From positions 1 through 59,128 of the forward strand of contig CANNCS010000009.1 of assembly GCA_947503115.1 (NCBI GenBank): a stretch of 59,128 nucleotides of DNA. Direction: 5' to 3'. Position numbers and translations under genes: made by a program. The first letter of the stretch is position 1. The number at the start of each line of letters is the position of its first letter. The notes below the pieces were generated by a model that was not told the origin of the DNA, did not search any database, and was given only the letters and a program-made list of their open reading frames with translations. This stretch comes from an uncultured Marivita sp. GTDB taxonomy: Bacteria > Pseudomonadota > Alphaproteobacteria > Rhodobacterales > Rhodobacteraceae. Below are positions 33,609 through 44,709 of the stretch, one piece after another.

Positions 33609-35369
33609 TCAGTTCGAGGTATCGAGAAGAAGCGCCGAGATCGGCACCATCGCCACACTCGATGCGCGGTCTTGCAAGCTCCACAAGACCAAAGCTGACA
33701 GCGTGTCAGGCGTCAATCGGCCCAACATGACCACCGCGCCATCCTGACGGGCGCGGAACGCCCCACCATCCAGAAAACGACGTTTGGTGCGGGCATCCTG
33801 CCCATCACCGTCGAAATCCCTCAAGATGCTGATCGCTGGGACAGCTTCGCGCTGTGCAATTGCCTGAGCAGTATTGAGACCGTTGGGCAGGAAAACGAGA
33901 CCGTGGCCGCTATCGGCCGCAAAGCGCGACGCCTGTTCGGTGACACTGCGCTCTGCCTGTAAGCCACCACCCGGTGCTTCGATCAAGGCGACAGCCTCGG
34001 GCACCGCTGCAACCGCGCCGCCGAGGATTTGCTCAACGTCGGTGGGTTGCGCCGCAACTGGCAGATTGACCAGTGCGGCAACCTCGTAGCCCAAAGCGCG
34101 ATACGACGCCATCCGTGCAGCGGCTCCGGGTATGGCGGGGTCGATGGCAAAGGTCACCGGGAACGGAAACCCTTCAAGCGTGTCGGGCCCCAGCGGACCA
34201 GTGCCGTCGTCAATCATTACGATAGACATTTTCGGCAAGTCAGGATCGCTGTCGACTGGAGCGGCAAAGCGTTGGAGCGGCGGCAGACCGGAGACGTTCA
34301 CATCCGGGGTGGAGTCTTCGGCGATGGCGGTGGCCGCCCCAGCCCCGATCGACGGAAGGCGCGCCGAATTGCCCGGATTGCGGTCGGTCAGCGAAGCTGC
34401 AGGCGTGCCGATTGCAGGGCGCGACGCAGCTGTAGTGGTGCCCCCGGTGTCTGGTGCGGTTTCGGGAGTAGACGGCAGAAGGCGGCGCACGGGCGGACGC
34501 TCTGATGCAGTGGCCTGATCATCCGTTTCGGCGTTGGCGTCGGCGCCGGATTCGCCTTCAGAGGCTGCGGTTGGTACCTCAGCTTCTTCTGCTGCCTCGG
34601 GTTCGGGCTCGGGGACAAGCGGCGTTTCAATCGCCGGGACCGCAGGCGCAGGAGGTTGCGCAGGCTCGGTCGAGACGTTCGGACCCGTTTCGATTTGTGG
34701 CACGTCAAGCGTTGGCGCAGCAGCGCTGTCCGGTGCTGAATCTGCGCCAGGAGCCAAAGGTGTTATTGATGCGGTCCCGGCATCAGGTGCCCCGAGGGCC
34801 GCAATTGCATCGCCTGTGTCTGGCGTCGGAACCGGCGCAGCGGCAGTTTCTTCGGGAACGGTGTCTTCAACTGTGGCTGGACTGTCCAACTCGGGCGCTG
34901 CGGCATCCGGTTGCACCGGCATGACATCAGCAGGTTTCCGTCCGGGGGTGGCTGTATCTTCGGCGGTCTGAACTTCGGGCGTCGTGACAGCCGTTCCCGC
35001 AGCCTCCGGCACCGGCTGTTGTTCGGATTCTGGCTCTGTGACCGGTTCGGTGGTTTCCGTCACTGGCGCGGGCGTCTCTGGGGTGTCGTCGGTCGAAACA
35101 GGCGCTGCGCTGACATCGCTTTCAGAAGCTTCCGGGTCGATCGGCGCAGGCTCTGGAACAGCGGGCATAACCTCGGCGTCCATCGCGGCGGCGGGTTCGT
35201 TGGTGTCTTCGATGGCCTCTGGTATCGCAGTCGGTAGCGGCTCTACGGCCTCTTGGCTGCCTTGAGGCGGGACCGCGCCCGGGCTCGGCACCAAGACCGA
35301 GACTGCGCCCAAACCACCTACAGCGATCACCGTGCCCCAGATGGCCCCTGACAAAAACCCTCGTGCCAT
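33609..35369 (-). CDS. Divergent polysaccharide deacetylase with a long acidic Pro/Thr/Glu linker
   Basis: 586 residues. A single membrane helix at the N-terminus (about 5-28) is followed by a 320-residue low-complexity stretch rich in Pro, Ala, Glu, Thr and Ser (repeated VPEPxP-, ETPAPV- and TPDT-like phrases). From about residue 375 comes a YibQ-type divergent polysaccharide deacetylase domain: KMSIVMIDDGTGP, FPFPVTFAIDP, ALGYEVAALVNLP and MVPISALL. The linker should span periplasm or peptidoglycan. The family's substrate is unknown. Divergent from trpG. Confidence 0.85.
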   Translation of the reverse strand: MARGFLSGAIWGTVIAVGGLGAVSVLVPSPGAVPPQGSQEAVEPLPTAIPEAIEDTNEPAAAMDAEVMPAVPEPAPIDPEASESDVSAAPVSTDDTPETPAPVTETTEPVTEPESEQQPVPEAAGTAVTTPEVQTAEDTATPGRKPADVMPVQPDAAAPELDSPATVEDTVPEETAAAPVPTPDTGDAIAALGAPDAGTASITPLAPGADSAPDSAAAPTLDVPQIETGPNVSTEPAQPPAPAVPAIETPLVPEPEPEAAEEAEVPTAASEGESGADANAETDDQATASERPPVRRLLPSTPETAPDTGGTTTAASRPAIGTPAASLTDRNPGNSARLPSIGAGAATAIAEDSTPDVNVSGLPPLQRFAAPVDSDPDLPKMSIVMIDDGTGPLGPDTLEGFPFPVTFAIDPAIPGAAARMASYRALGYEVAALVNLPVAAQPTDVEQILGGAVAAVPEAVALIEAPGGGLQAERSVTEQASRFAADSGHGLVFLPNGLNTAQAIAQREAVPAISILRDFDGDGQDARTKRRFLDGGAFRARQDGAVVMLGRLTPDTLSALVLWSLQDRASSVAMVPISALLLDTSN

Positions 35370-35519
35370 GCTCTTTGCCCTCGTCTAGCCCTCACGCGCG
35401 CCCCGGCATCTCATCCGTGCCGGTTGACCCACCCGCGCCCTTGACGCGCCTTGGTCCGCCAGCGCATGTATACCGCGATTGGCCCCTTCCCCGCCAGCCC
35501 CGACGAAGAAGAAAGACCC

Positions 35520-36101
35520 ATGCTGCTGCTCATCGACAATTACGACAGTTTTACCTACAACCTCGTGCATTATCTGGGCGAACTGGGCACCGAGGTGAAA
35601 GTGGTGCGCAATGACGCTTTGACCGTACAGGACGCGATGGGGCTGAACCCCGCAGGCATCCTGCTTTCCCCCGGCCCATGTGACCCGGATCAAGCGGGGA
35701 TCTGCCTGCCACTGACGCTCGCGGCTGCGGAAACGAAGATGCCCCTGATGGGAGTTTGCCTCGGCCATCAGACCCTTGGACAAGCCTTTGGCGGCACAGT
35801 GGTGCGGCATACGGAAATTGTTCATGGCAAAATGGGTGTGATGCACCACAACGGCAAAGGTGTGTTCGCGGGGCTGCCTTCGCCGTTTGAGGCGACACGG
35901 TATCATTCGCTGGTGGTGGACAAGGACACAATCCCCGATTGCCTTGAGGTGACGGCTTGGCTGGAGGATGGCACGGTCATGGGACTAAGCCATCGTGAAT
36001 TGCCAATGCACGGCGTGCAATTCCACCCCGAGAGCATCGCTTCGGAGCATGGTCACGCCTTGCTGAAGAATTTTGTAAACGACTTGAAGGTGCCCGCATG
36101 A
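35520..36101 (+). CDS. trpG: Anthranilate synthase component II (glutamine amidotransferase)
   Basis: 193-residue class I amidotransferase. It has [16 protein letters not shown], the nucleophile Cys in GVCLGHQ, and His/Glu in [10 protein letters not shown]. It supplies ammonia to TrpE for anthranilate; TrpE is not in the window. The ATG at 35520 ([11 protein letters not shown]) has a purine-rich upstream. Its stop overlaps trpD by 4 bases. Dual use as pabA is possible, as in many bacteria. Confidence 0.95.
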   Translation: MLLLIDNYDSFTYNLVHYLGELGTEVKVVRNDALTVQDAMGLNPAGILLSPGPCDPDQAGICLPLTLAAAETKMPLMGVCLGHQTLGQAFGGTVVRHTEIVHGKMGVMHHNGKGVFAGLPSPFEATRYHSLVVDKDTIPDCLEVTAWLEDGTVMGLSHRELPMHGVQFHPESIASEHGHALLKNFVNDLKVPA

Positions 36102-37114
36102 GCGACGCGATGAAGCCACTGATCTACGCCGCATCCGAAGGCCCTTTGAGCCGGTCGCAGGCCGAACAAGCGTTCGAGCTGTTGTTCGACGGCGAGGCGA
36201 CACAGGCCCAGATGGGCGGATTGCTGATGGCTCTGCGCGCCCGTGGTGAGGCGGTGTCGGAATACGCGGCTGCCGCTGCGGTGATGCGCGCCAAATGCAC
36301 GGCTGTGAAAGCGCCTGAAGGGGCGATGGACATTGTCGGCACTGGCGGCGACGGCATGGGTACGCTCAACATATCGACCGCGACAGCCTTTGTCGTGGCG
36401 GGAGCCGGAGTGACGGTGGCCAAACACGGCAACCGCAACTTGTCATCCAAGTCCGGAGCAGCGGATGCGCTGACCGAGATGGGCATCAATGTCATGGTCG
36501 GCCCCGACGTGGTCGAACGCGCCATCGCCGAAGCCGGAATCGGGTTCATGATGGCACCGATGCACCACCCGGCGATGAAGCATGTGATGCCGGTGCGGCA
36601 GGAACTGGGGTCAAAGACGATCTTTAACATCCTTGGCCCGCTCACCAATCCGGCGGGGGTGAAGCGGCAATTGACCGGTGCCTTTGCCATCGACCTGATT
36701 TTCCCGATGGCGGAAACGCTTAAGGAGCTTGGGTCCGAGAAGGCGTGGCTGGTGCATGGCGGCGACGGCACCGACGAGATCTCGATCTCGGCCCCGACAC
36801 AGGTGGCGGTGTTGGACGAAGGCAAGATTCGTGGCCGCGAAGTACACCCCGAAGATGCGGGCCTGCCGGTGCATCCGTTCCGAGACATTCTAGGCGGGAC
36901 ACCCGCAGAGAATGCGCTGGCATTCCGTGCCCTTCTGGACGGAGCCAAAAGTGCCTATCGCGATGCGGTCCTTCTGAATGCGGCGGCGGCACTGGTGGTC
37001 GCGGACAAAGTGACCGACCTCAAGGCAGGAGCCGAGATGGCCGCCGAAAGCATCGACAGCGGGGCGGCCAAAGCGCGGGTTGAAGCTTTGGCGCGCATCA
37101 CTCAGGCGGCGTGA
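36098..37114 (+). CDS. trpD: Anthranilate phosphoribosyltransferase
   Basis: 338 residues, with [43 protein letters not shown] and [20 protein letters not shown]. Joins anthranilate to PRPP. ATGA overlap with trpG. Followed by an intergenic repeat before ung. Confidence 0.98.
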   Translation: MSDAMKPLIYAASEGPLSRSQAEQAFELLFDGEATQAQMGGLLMALRARGEAVSEYAAAAAVMRAKCTAVKAPEGAMDIVGTGGDGMGTLNISTATAFVVAGAGVTVAKHGNRNLSSKSGAADALTEMGINVMVGPDVVERAIAEAGIGFMMAPMHHPAMKHVMPVRQELGSKTIFNILGPLTNPAGVKRQLTGAFAIDLIFPMAETLKELGSEKAWLVHGGDGTDEISISAPTQVAVLDEGKIRGREVHPEDAGLPVHPFRDILGGTPAENALAFRALLDGAKSAYRDAVLLNAAAALVVADKVTDLKAGAEMAAESIDSGAAKARVEALARITQAA

Positions 37115-37156
37115 CACGCGGGTTTCGGGCGGTGGGCGATGCGTGGACGCATCGTC

Positions 37157-37224
37157 GATTTTCCGTTGGCGGAAAATCCTGGGGCTCTGCCCCAGACCCC
37201 GGGATATTTTTGAACCAGAGAAGA
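37157..37224 (+). repeat. Rhodobacteraceae intergenic repeat element
   Basis: ATTTTCC-GTTGGC-GGAAAAT, then CTGGGG-CTCTG-CCCCAG, then ACCCCGGGATATTTTTG-like sequence and CAGAGAAG. I know this composite hairpin-plus-tail from many Rhodobacteraceae intergenic regions. It fills the gap between trpD and ung, a gap absent from the usual trpD-trpC junction. Confidence 0.7.
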
Positions 37225-37238
37225 CGGGAGGACGGATC

Positions 37239-37886
37239 ATGCTGACCCGCCCTGTTGGATGGCAGCATTTGCCGTTTTTCGAGGACTCGCTGCCAAGCAT
37301 CGTGGAAGTACTCGAGAAAGAAGATCGTGACGTTCTACCACCCAGCCCTCAGGTGTTTGCAGCGCTCGACGCGTGTATGCCTTTGGACGTGAATGTGGTG
37401 ATCCTTGGACAGGATCCCTATCCGACACCCGGCCACGCACATGGCTTTGCGTTCTCCGTTGATCCAAATGTGCGTCCGCTCCCCCGATCTTTAGGAAATA
37501 TTTTCAGAGAGTTGAGCGCTGACATGGGACGAGTGCCGCCCAATGGCGACCTGCGCTTTTGGGCCAAACAAGGTGTGTTGCTGTTGAACGATGTCTTTAC
37601 GGTGCCAGCCGGAGAGGCGCGTGGGCATCGGCGGTTGGGATGGCAGAACCTGGTACCACAGGTGTTAGATGCGTTGTCCGATCGACCCCGTGCCTTTCTG
37701 CTTTGGGGCAATGATGCACGGTCGCATGCGCCGCGCCTTGCTGGTCATGGACATTTGGTTCTGGAAAGTGTGCATCCCTCTCCACTTTCGGCGCGACGCG
37801 GGTTTTTCGGCTCGCGCCCCTTTTCCACCGTGAACACGTGGCTTAAAGAACAAGGCCAACAGCCGATCAATTGGACGGACCCATGA
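37239..37886 (+). CDS. ung: Uracil-DNA glycosylase
   Basis: 215 residues, family 1 glycosylase that removes uracil from DNA. It has the catalytic motif [27 protein letters not shown] and [18 protein letters not shown]. It stands between trpD and trpC, overlaps trpC by an ATGA, and is preceded by an intergenic repeat. ATG at 37239 with GGGAGGA upstream. Confidence 0.96.
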   Translation: MLTRPVGWQHLPFFEDSLPSIVEVLEKEDRDVLPPSPQVFAALDACMPLDVNVVILGQDPYPTPGHAHGFAFSVDPNVRPLPRSLGNIFRELSADMGRVPPNGDLRFWAKQGVLLLNDVFTVPAGEARGHRRLGWQNLVPQVLDALSDRPRAFLLWGNDARSHAPRLAGHGHLVLESVHPSPLSARRGFFGSRPFSTVNTWLKEQGQQPINWTDP

Positions 37887-38686
37887 GCGCAACCATTCTC
37901 GACAAGATCAAAGCCTACAAGCTTGAGGAAGTGGCCGCCGACAAGGCCCGCGTGCCGCTGTCGGCCGTGGAAGAGGCCGCGCGGGCGGCCGACCCCGTCA
38001 GACCGTTCGGGGCCGCGTTGCGCATGGCGCAGAGTGAAGGATACGGGCTGATTGCCGAGGTTAAGAAGGCGTCGCCATCCAAGGGATTGATCCGGGCCGA
38101 TTTCGAACCCGCCAGCCTCGCACAGGCCTATGAGGCCGGGGGAGCGACCTGCCTTTCGGTGCTAACCGACACACCCAGCTTTCAGGGTGACAAATCCTAT
38201 CTGGTGGCCGCGCGACAGGGCACTTCGCTGCCTGCGTTGCGCAAGGATTTCATGTATGACACCTACCAGATCGCCGAGGCCCGCAGCTTGCATGCTGATT
38301 GTATTCTCATCATCATGGCCAGCGTGTCAGATGCGCAAGCGGCGGAATTGGAAGACGCGGCATTTGCCTGGGGCATGGATGCGTTGATCGAGGTGCACGA
38401 CCGCGAGGAACTTGATCGAGCGCTTGAGCTGAAGTCCTCATTGATTGGCGTAAACAATCGTAATCTCAAGACGTTTGAGACCACTCTTGAGACAACGCGT
38501 GAACTTTCAAAGCATGTACCAAACGACCGGATGCTGATTTCGGAGTCGGGGCTGTTCACCCCGGCAGACCTTGCCGACATGGCGTCCTGTGGCGCCCGTA
38601 GTTTCCTGATCGGCGAAAGCCTGATGCGGCAGGCGGATGTGACAGCGGCCACACGCGCGCTGTTGGCTGACCCGGTGGCGGCATGA
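37883..38686 (+). CDS. trpC: Indole-3-glycerol phosphate synthase
   Basis: 267 residues, monofunctional (no TrpF domain). Shows [58 protein letters not shown] and ISESGLF. Converts CdRP to indole-3-glycerol phosphate. Overlaps ung and moaC by 4 bases each. Confidence 0.98.
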   Translation: MSATILDKIKAYKLEEVAADKARVPLSAVEEAARAADPVRPFGAALRMAQSEGYGLIAEVKKASPSKGLIRADFEPASLAQAYEAGGATCLSVLTDTPSFQGDKSYLVAARQGTSLPALRKDFMYDTYQIAEARSLHADCILIIMASVSDAQAAELEDAAFAWGMDALIEVHDREELDRALELKSSLIGVNNRNLKTFETTLETTRELSKHVPNDRMLISESGLFTPADLADMASCGARSFLIGESLMRQADVTAATRALLADPVAA

Positions 38687-39159
38687 GCGGGCTTACGCAT
38701 TTCGACGCCAAGGGCGATGCACATATGGTCGATGTGTCGGACAAGGCCGTCACATCCCGGGTTGCGGTGGCCGAAGGCTATATCCGCATGGCGCAAGAGA
38801 CCTACGACATCATCACCGAAGGCCGGGCCAAGAAGGGTGACGTGATTGGTGTGGCCCGGTTGGCGGGGATCATGGGAGCCAAGAAGACACCCGAGTTGAT
38901 CCCGCTGTGTCACCCCCTGCCCGTGACCAAAGTTGCCGTGGAGTTGACGCCTGCGCCCGAATTGCCCGGACTGCGGATCGAAGCGACGGTCAAGACCACC
39001 GGGCAGACCGGGGTCGAGATGGAAGCGCTGACTGCGGTCTCGACGGCGGCTCTAACGGTGTATGACATGGCCAAGGCCGTGGATAAGGCGATGGAAATCA
39101 CTGGTATCCGCGTAATGCTGAAAGATGGTGGGAAATCCGGGCGGTACGAGGCGCCATGA
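38683..39159 (+). CDS. moaC: Molybdopterin precursor synthase MoaC
   Basis: 158 residues. Has [18 protein letters not shown], the active-site [16 protein letters not shown] and [22 protein letters not shown]. Acts after MoaA to form cyclic pyranopterin monophosphate. ATGA overlaps at both ends tie it to trpC and moeA. Confidence 0.98.
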   Translation: MSGLTHFDAKGDAHMVDVSDKAVTSRVAVAEGYIRMAQETYDIITEGRAKKGDVIGVARLAGIMGAKKTPELIPLCHPLPVTKVAVELTPAPELPGLRIEATVKTTGQTGVEMEALTAVSTAALTVYDMAKAVDKAMEITGIRVMLKDGGKSGRYEAP

Positions 39160-40325
39160 TTTCCGTCGCGGAGGCGCTTGAGCAACTCTTCGCCTTGGCG
39201 CGGCCGCTTGGCACCGAAACTGTGCCGCTTTTGCAAGCGCATGGGCGCGTGTTGGCGGAGGACGTCGCGGCGACGCGGAACCAGCCACCTTTCGACGGAT
39301 CGGCAATGGACGGCTATGCCGTGACCGAGGTTTCGCCGGGAATGCGGCTCAGAGTGATCGGAGAATCTGCGGCGGGGCATGGGTTTTACCAATCGGTAAA
39401 ATCTGGCGAAGCGGTGCGTATCTTTACCGGTGCGCCGGTACCCGAGGGCGCAAAAGCGGTTGTGATACAAGAGGATGTCAGCCGCGATGGTGATTGGATC
39501 ACCATTGGTGATACGCCCGAAGACAACGATCACATTCGCCCGGCTGGTGGCGATTTTAAGATTGGCGATATGGTGCGCGCGGGGCGCGCTCTGGGGTCGA
39601 ACGATATCGCGTTGTTGGCATCGATGAACATCGCAGAAGTGCCTGTGACCCGGCGCCCAGTCGTCGCGTTGATCTCGACCGGTGATGAATTGGTGATGCC
39701 TGGTGAGACCCCCGGCCCTGATCAGATCATTGCGTCAAACACCTTTGGCTTGCACGCGTTGATGCGTGATCTGGGCGCAGAGCCACGCCTTCTGCCAATT
39801 GCACGGGACAACGAAGCCTCTCTGCGGACGGCGTTCGAGCTTGCCAAAGGGGCGGACCTGATTGTGACCATCGGCGGCGCGTCGGTGGGTGATCATGATG
39901 TGGTGGCCAACCTTGCACCGCACCTTGGGTTTGATCAAAGCTTCTACAAAGTTGCTATGCGTCCCGGTAAGCCTTTGATGGCAGGACGGTTTGGTGATGC
40001 TATGATGATCGGCCTGCCGGGGAACCCAGTGTCGGCAATGGTCTGCGGGCATGTCTTTGCGGCCCCCGTCGTGCGTTCCATGTTGGGCTTGCCCGCGCAG
40101 CCTGCGCCGCGCCGTACGGGTGTGCTGGCGGAAGCGCTGCCCGCCAACGGCCCACGCGAGCACTATATGCGGGCGCGGTTTGAAGATGGCGGATTGGTTG
40201 CGTTTGGATCGCAGGACAGTTCGCTTCTGAGCATCCTTGGCCAAGCCGATGCGCTGATCGTCCGCGCCTCAAAAGATGGGCCAAGGGCGACAGGCGAAAC
40301 CGTGGAATATCTGCCGCTGCGGTGA
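39156..40325 (+). CDS. moeA: Molybdopterin molybdenumtransferase
   Basis: 389 residues. Has [52 protein letters not shown] and [11 protein letters not shown]. Inserts molybdate into molybdopterin. Last gene of the trp-moa run before the lexA promoter. Confidence 0.97.
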   Translation: MISVAEALEQLFALARPLGTETVPLLQAHGRVLAEDVAATRNQPPFDGSAMDGYAVTEVSPGMRLRVIGESAAGHGFYQSVKSGEAVRIFTGAPVPEGAKAVVIQEDVSRDGDWITIGDTPEDNDHIRPAGGDFKIGDMVRAGRALGSNDIALLASMNIAEVPVTRRPVVALISTGDELVMPGETPGPDQIIASNTFGLHALMRDLGAEPRLLPIARDNEASLRTAFELAKGADLIVTIGGASVGDHDVVANLAPHLGFDQSFYKVAMRPGKPLMAGRFGDAMMIGLPGNPVSAMVCGHVFAAPVVRSMLGLPAQPAPRRTGVLAEALPANGPREHYMRARFEDGGLVAFGSQDSSLLSILGQADALIVRASKDGPRATGETVEYLPLR

Positions 40326-40349
40326 ATTCTTGCGCGTGCTTACTGATTC

Positions 40350-40378
40350 TTGACACAAAACAAGAACAACAGTAGAAC
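40350..40378 (+). promoter_or_regulatory. lexA promoter with SOS box
   Basis: TTGACA (40350-40355), 17 bases, then TAGAAC (40373-40378) make a promoter. GAAC-N7-GAAC (40364-40378), the alphaproteobacterial LexA box, covers the -10 region, so LexA would repress its own gene. It lies 33 bases before the lexA start. Confidence 0.85.
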
Positions 40379-40411
40379 AAAAGGCGAGGATTACCCGAGC
40401 GGAGGCAGACA

Positions 40412-41110
40412 ATGCTGACCAAGAAACAACTCGACCTGTTGGAATTCATCAGCAAACGCGTGGCGCGTGACGGCGTGCCGCCCAGCTTTGACGAAATGAA
40501 GGAAGCACTGGATTTGAGATCCAAATCGGGCATCCACCGCCTGATCACTGCGTTGGAAGAACGCGGTTTCATCCGCCGTTTGGCACATCGGGCGCGCGCA
40601 ATCGAAATTGTCAAACTGCCCGACACGCTGGCGGCCAAGCAACCGGGTTTCACACCCAAGGTGATTGACGGCGATTTGCCAGACACGCCGCCGCCCGCAA
40701 ATGCGATCGCGGTCGAAACTGTTCATGCTCTCGAACTGCCGCTGATGGGCCGCATTGCAGCTGGTGTTCCGATCGAGTCAATCAATGACGTACCCCCGTC
40801 TGTTGCCGTACCGGGCGCGATGCTGTCGGGCAATGGCAAGCATTATGCGCTTGAAGTCAAAGGCGATTCGATGATCGAAGCGGGCATCAACGATGGTGAT
40901 GTCGTGGTGATCCGTGAAACATCCAGCGCCGACAATGGTGATATCGTTGTCGCACAGGTGGAAGGGTATGAGGCCACGCTCAAGCGCTACAAGCGCAAGG
41001 GAGAGAGCATCATTCTGGAAGCTGCAAACCCGGCGTATGAAGCACGCATTCTGCCGGTGGGCGCGGTCAAGGTTCAGGGACGTTTGGTCGGGTTGATCCG
41101 CACTTACTGA
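40412..41110 (+). CDS. lexA: LexA repressor
   Basis: 232 residues. N-terminal winged helix [17 protein letters not shown] with [18 protein letters not shown] as recognition region, and a self-cleaving S24 domain: cleavage site A117-G118 (GRIAAG), nucleophile S153 (GDSMIEAG) and K191 ([10 protein letters not shown]). On RecA-ssDNA it cleaves itself and frees SOS genes. An SOS box lies in its own promoter. Its 3' end overlaps the convergent comEC stop by 7 bases. Confidence 0.98.
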   Translation: MLTKKQLDLLEFISKRVARDGVPPSFDEMKEALDLRSKSGIHRLITALEERGFIRRLAHRARAIEIVKLPDTLAAKQPGFTPKVIDGDLPDTPPPANAIAVETVHALELPLMGRIAAGVPIESINDVPPSVAVPGAMLSGNGKHYALEVKGDSMIEAGINDGDVVVIRETSSADNGDIVVAQVEGYEATLKRYKRKGESIILEAANPAYEARILPVGAVKVQGRLVGLIRTY

Positions 41111-43134
41111 CCCTGCCTGACACTCGCATCATTCCAAAGGCGCGCGCCCGACCGGTCGCGCGCTTTTTGTATCTGCCATATGCCCGATTGCGTGCGCGTG
41201 ATCGACAAGCTGCCTTTTCCTTTGAGGGCGCTGGCATCGTATACAACGCAGTCTTCGGATAAAGCGCGATCCGGCAAATCCGCGCTGGCAATGATCAGCT
41301 CGCCGTCGGCGCAATCTTGAAAGGCGGCCGCGTTGCGTTTTCCATGGATGTGCTGAATCGGCCATGTCTGACCTTCCCACAGCGTGGACGCGGCGGCTTG
41401 ATCCAAGCCCTGCCCGTCATTTTCCAACCAGACCTTTGCAATAAACCCAGACCCTTTGGCGCGTGACAGCGCGCGTCCCCGGTCCGTCATCACGCCCACC
41501 AGCGCCCCGCCTTCAGCCACAAGGATCGCAGGACGTTCAGCATTGATCCAAAGCCAAACCGCAATGCACAGCGGGACAAGGCCAAGCAGGCGCACCCTGC
41601 CCTGCCACAACACAATGAAAAGACCACCAAGCGCAATAAGTGGTAATACAGCAGAGCCCGGCGTCATGACCGGCCGAACCGCTCCATCCCAGAGCGCCAG
41701 CGATTTTGCGATATGTAGAATCCATTCCAGACCCAACCCCATTGGGACCAGCCCCAGCGCCTCTAATCCGAAGGGCATCAACAGGATGCCCAGAACTGCC
41801 GCCGGAATCACCAGAAGCCCCATCAGCGGCACGGTCAGTAGGTTCGCTATCAAACCGAACTGAGCGATCTGATTGAAATGCGCCATAGCAAATGGGGCTG
41901 TCGCTGCTCCGGCCACTGCAGAGGATAAGACAACCGACGCCACACCGCGCAACAGACGCTGGCGCGGCAGGTCATGGCTGCTGTCGCGGATCGCACCGAA
42001 AACCGCGACCAACGCGGTTGTTGCGGCAAAGGACATCTGGAACCCCGGACCGATCAACGCTTCGGGGCGCAAGGTCAGCACGATCAAAGCCGCCAAAGCA
42101 ACCGCCCGCAAAGAGATCGCGCGACGGTCAACCATGGTGGCAAGCAACATCACGGCCACCATCACAAAGGCCCGTTCGGTGGCGACATTGCCGCCGGACA
42201 GCGCGAGATAGACACCTGCCACCAGTAAAGCTCCGGTTGCGGCGATCTTCTTAATCGGCCAGCGCTGGCCGATCGGGGTCAGAAGCAACCCAAGGCGCAG
42301 GACGGCAAAGGCAAAGGCGCTGACCAGCCCCATATGCAGGCCAGAGATCGCCAGCAAATGCGCAAGGTTGGTGTCGCGCAAGGCTTGTAGCACTGGCTGC
42401 GGAATGGCGCTGCGATCGCCCGTGATGATGGCGGTCGCAAAGGCTCCGGTTTCACCCGGTAGTGCTGTCTGCACGCGGGTCGAGATCGCCATGCGGGTCT
42501 GAAAGATGAAGCGATCCTGCCCCGCCTCTTCCCACAGCACCAGCGGCACGCGGGTGTAGCCGACCGCACCCAATTGTAGAAACCACGCGTGGCGTCGGAA
42601 ATCGAAGCCGCCGGGTTCGACGGCGCCGCCCGGTGGGCCAAGATGAGCGGTGGTGCTGATGGTCTGGCCCGGTTCTGGCGCGATGCCGGGGATCGTGGAG
42701 TGCAGCGACAACCGAACGCGGGTTGGCGTTTCAGACAGTGGCACATTGGTCAGCCAGACCGTGTCGAGCGTGATGCGCAGCGCGTCCGAGGCAGAGCGGT
42801 CGATATCGACAACCCTTCCCGTCAACGGACCATAGTAGCGCCAGTCAATCACCGGGCCTGCCACCAGATTCGCCCGCACCCCGGCAAGCGCCAACCCCAG
42901 CGCCACCATCGCCACAGCACAGATCAGAGGCGCAAAGGCCGACTGGCTACGCAGGTGCCAGACCAGAAAACCAACACCGATCAACGCAAGACAAGCAATC
43001 TCCCAAATCGGTGGTTCGATGCGGAGTGCGAAATAGATTGCAATGCCAATGCCAAGGCATACCGGGGCAAAGGGAAACAGCGTTCCGCGTTGTGCCAAAA
43101 GCATGTCTGGGATCATATCCCGGACCCGCGCCAT
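41104..43134 (-). CDS. comEC: ComEC/Rec2-family DNA uptake channel
   Basis: 676 residues with about ten membrane helices. A DUF4131-like N-terminal part is followed by the Competence domain core ([34 protein letters not shown]) that moves single-stranded DNA across the inner membrane. The C-terminal metallo-beta-lactamase-like domain is reduced and lacks the usual HxHxDH, a common alphaproteobacterial state. Its stop lies inside lexA. ATG at 43134 or at 43116 is possible. Confidence 0.9.
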   Translation of the reverse strand: MARVRDMIPDMLLAQRGTLFPFAPVCLGIGIAIYFALRIEPPIWEIACLALIGVGFLVWHLRSQSAFAPLICAVAMVALGLALAGVRANLVAGPVIDWRYYGPLTGRVVDIDRSASDALRITLDTVWLTNVPLSETPTRVRLSLHSTIPGIAPEPGQTISTTAHLGPPGGAVEPGGFDFRRHAWFLQLGAVGYTRVPLVLWEEAGQDRFIFQTRMAISTRVQTALPGETGAFATAIITGDRSAIPQPVLQALRDTNLAHLLAISGLHMGLVSAFAFAVLRLGLLLTPIGQRWPIKKIAATGALLVAGVYLALSGGNVATERAFVMVAVMLLATMVDRRAISLRAVALAALIVLTLRPEALIGPGFQMSFAATTALVAVFGAIRDSSHDLPRQRLLRGVASVVLSSAVAGAATAPFAMAHFNQIAQFGLIANLLTVPLMGLLVIPAAVLGILLMPFGLEALGLVPMGLGLEWILHIAKSLALWDGAVRPVMTPGSAVLPLIALGGLFIVLWQGRVRLLGLVPLCIAVWLWINAERPAILVAEGGALVGVMTDRGRALSRAKGSGFIAKVWLENDGQGLDQAAASTLWEGQTWPIQHIHGKRNAAAFQDCADGELIIASADLPDRALSEDCVVYDASALKGKGSLSITRTQSGIWQIQKARDRSGARLWNDASVRQGQ
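41140..41168 (+). terminator. lexA terminator inside the 3' end of comEC
   Basis: GCGCGCG and CGCGCGC pair around CCCGACCGGT and are followed by TTTTT, 30 bases after the lexA stop. The same DNA encodes the ComEC C-terminus on the other strand. Confidence 0.8.
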
Positions 43135-43203
43135 ACTTGCCCCCGTGGATGGTGCTGGTTAAGAGAGCTTTAAGCTATCCCCAAGACAGTTATCGAGAGG
43201 TAA

Positions 43204-44625
43204 ATGCGCCCAATGTCCGGCCAGATCGTCACCCGTTTCGCCCCATCCCCCACCGGCTACCTGCATATCGGCGGGGCGCGCACGGCGTTGTTCAACTGGC
43301 TTTATGCTCGCGGACGCGGCGGAAAGTTCCTACTGCGGATCGAAGACACGGACCGCGCACGCTCGACCCCAGAAGCGACAGCAGCGATTCTCAAGGGATT
43401 GGATTGGTTGGGATTGGACCACGACGGCGACGTGGTGAGCCAAGCCGCCGGTGCGGATCGCCATGCCGAAGTTGCGCATGAATTGTTGGCCAAAGGTGCG
43501 GCCTACAAATGTTTCTCAACCCAGGACGAGATCGAGGCTTTCCGCGAGGCGGCACGAGCCGACGGCAAGTCAACACTGTTTCAAAGCCCGTGGCGCGATG
43601 CGGACCCAAGCACGCACCCGGATGCGCCGTTTGTGGTCCGGCTGAAGACACCGACCGAAGGCACAACTGTGATCCGCGATCAGGTGCAGGGTGATGTCAC
43701 CATCCGCAACGATCAACTGGATGACATGGTTCTGTTACGCTCGGACGGCACACCGGTCTATATGCTGGCGGTTGTTGTCGATGACCATGATATGGGCGTG
43801 ACCCATGTGATCCGGGGGGATGACCACCTCAATAACGCCGCGCGTCAAATGGGCATCTACACCGCGATGGGTTGGGACGTGCCAATCTGGGCGCATATCC
43901 CGTTGATCCACGGACCGGATGGCAAGAAGCTGTCCAAGCGCCATGGCGCATTGGGCGTCGAGGAATACCAAGCGATGGGCTATCCGGCGGCTGGGATGCG
44001 CAATTACCTTGCGCGTCTGGGTTGGAGCCACGGCGATGACGAATTCTTTACCGATGATCAGGCAAAAGAGTGGTTCGACCTGAACGGCATCGGCAAATCT
44101 CCGGCGCGGTTCGATTTTAAGAAACTCGAGAATCTTAGCGGGCAGCATATTGCCGTCGCAGAGGATGCTGCACTGCTGCATGAATTGGCCGAATATTTGG
44201 AGGCGGCGGGGGAACCTGCCCTGACGGAAGCGCAAACCGACGGTATATTTCGTGCGATGTATTGCCTCAAGGAGCGGGCGCGCACTTTCCCGGAAATCAT
44301 TGAAAAGGGACACTTTTCTTTAACTTCGCGACCCCTTGAGATCGAAGATAAAGCCGCAAAGGCGCTGGATACGGTATCCCGTGGTATACTGCAATCGTTG
44401 ACGCCGCACTTGCAAAATGTTAGCTGGACGCGCGACGAGCTTGAAGCCGTCACATCCCGAATTGCAGAAGAGCACGGGACCAAATTCGGCAAGCTGGCGG
44501 GCCCGATGCGGGCGGCGCTTGCGGGCCGGGCCGTGACGCCGAGCGTGTTCGATATGATGCTGGTTCTGGGGCGTGACGAAACCGTCGCCCGCCTGACAGA
44601 AGCGGCCGCCGAAAGGACCGATTGA
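43204..44625 (+). CDS. gltX: Glutamate--tRNA ligase
   Basis: 473 residues. HIGH-like [27 protein letters not shown] and the KMSKS-like GKKLSKRHG. Charges tRNA-Glu (and tRNA-Gln where GatCAB is used). The start is either ATG at 43204, just after GAGAGG, or the ATG at 43213 (MSGQIVTRF); I favour neither strongly. Confidence 0.96.
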   Translation: MRPMSGQIVTRFAPSPTGYLHIGGARTALFNWLYARGRGGKFLLRIEDTDRARSTPEATAAILKGLDWLGLDHDGDVVSQAAGADRHAEVAHELLAKGAAYKCFSTQDEIEAFREAARADGKSTLFQSPWRDADPSTHPDAPFVVRLKTPTEGTTVIRDQVQGDVTIRNDQLDDMVLLRSDGTPVYMLAVVVDDHDMGVTHVIRGDDHLNNAARQMGIYTAMGWDVPIWAHIPLIHGPDGKKLSKRHGALGVEEYQAMGYPAAGMRNYLARLGWSHGDDEFFTDDQAKEWFDLNGIGKSPARFDFKKLENLSGQHIAVAEDAALLHELAEYLEAAGEPALTEAQTDGIFRAMYCLKERARTFPEIIEKGHFSLTSRPLEIEDKAAKALDTVSRGILQSLTPHLQNVSWTRDELEAVTSRIAEEHGTKFGKLAGPMRAALAGRAVTPSVFDMMLVLGRDETVARLTEAAAERTD

Positions 44626-44709
44626 CGCCAATACGGCAACGCGGTTTCTAGGCTTGGGATAGCTGGCTCTGGGCCTTTTGCCCGGTGCGTTGAGACGAAG
44701 GGACCACGT

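Noticed and set aside
34500..35300. A DNA repeat region
   Set aside because: The apparent repetition is the Pro/Glu/Thr-rich protein linker; units are degenerate at the DNA level.
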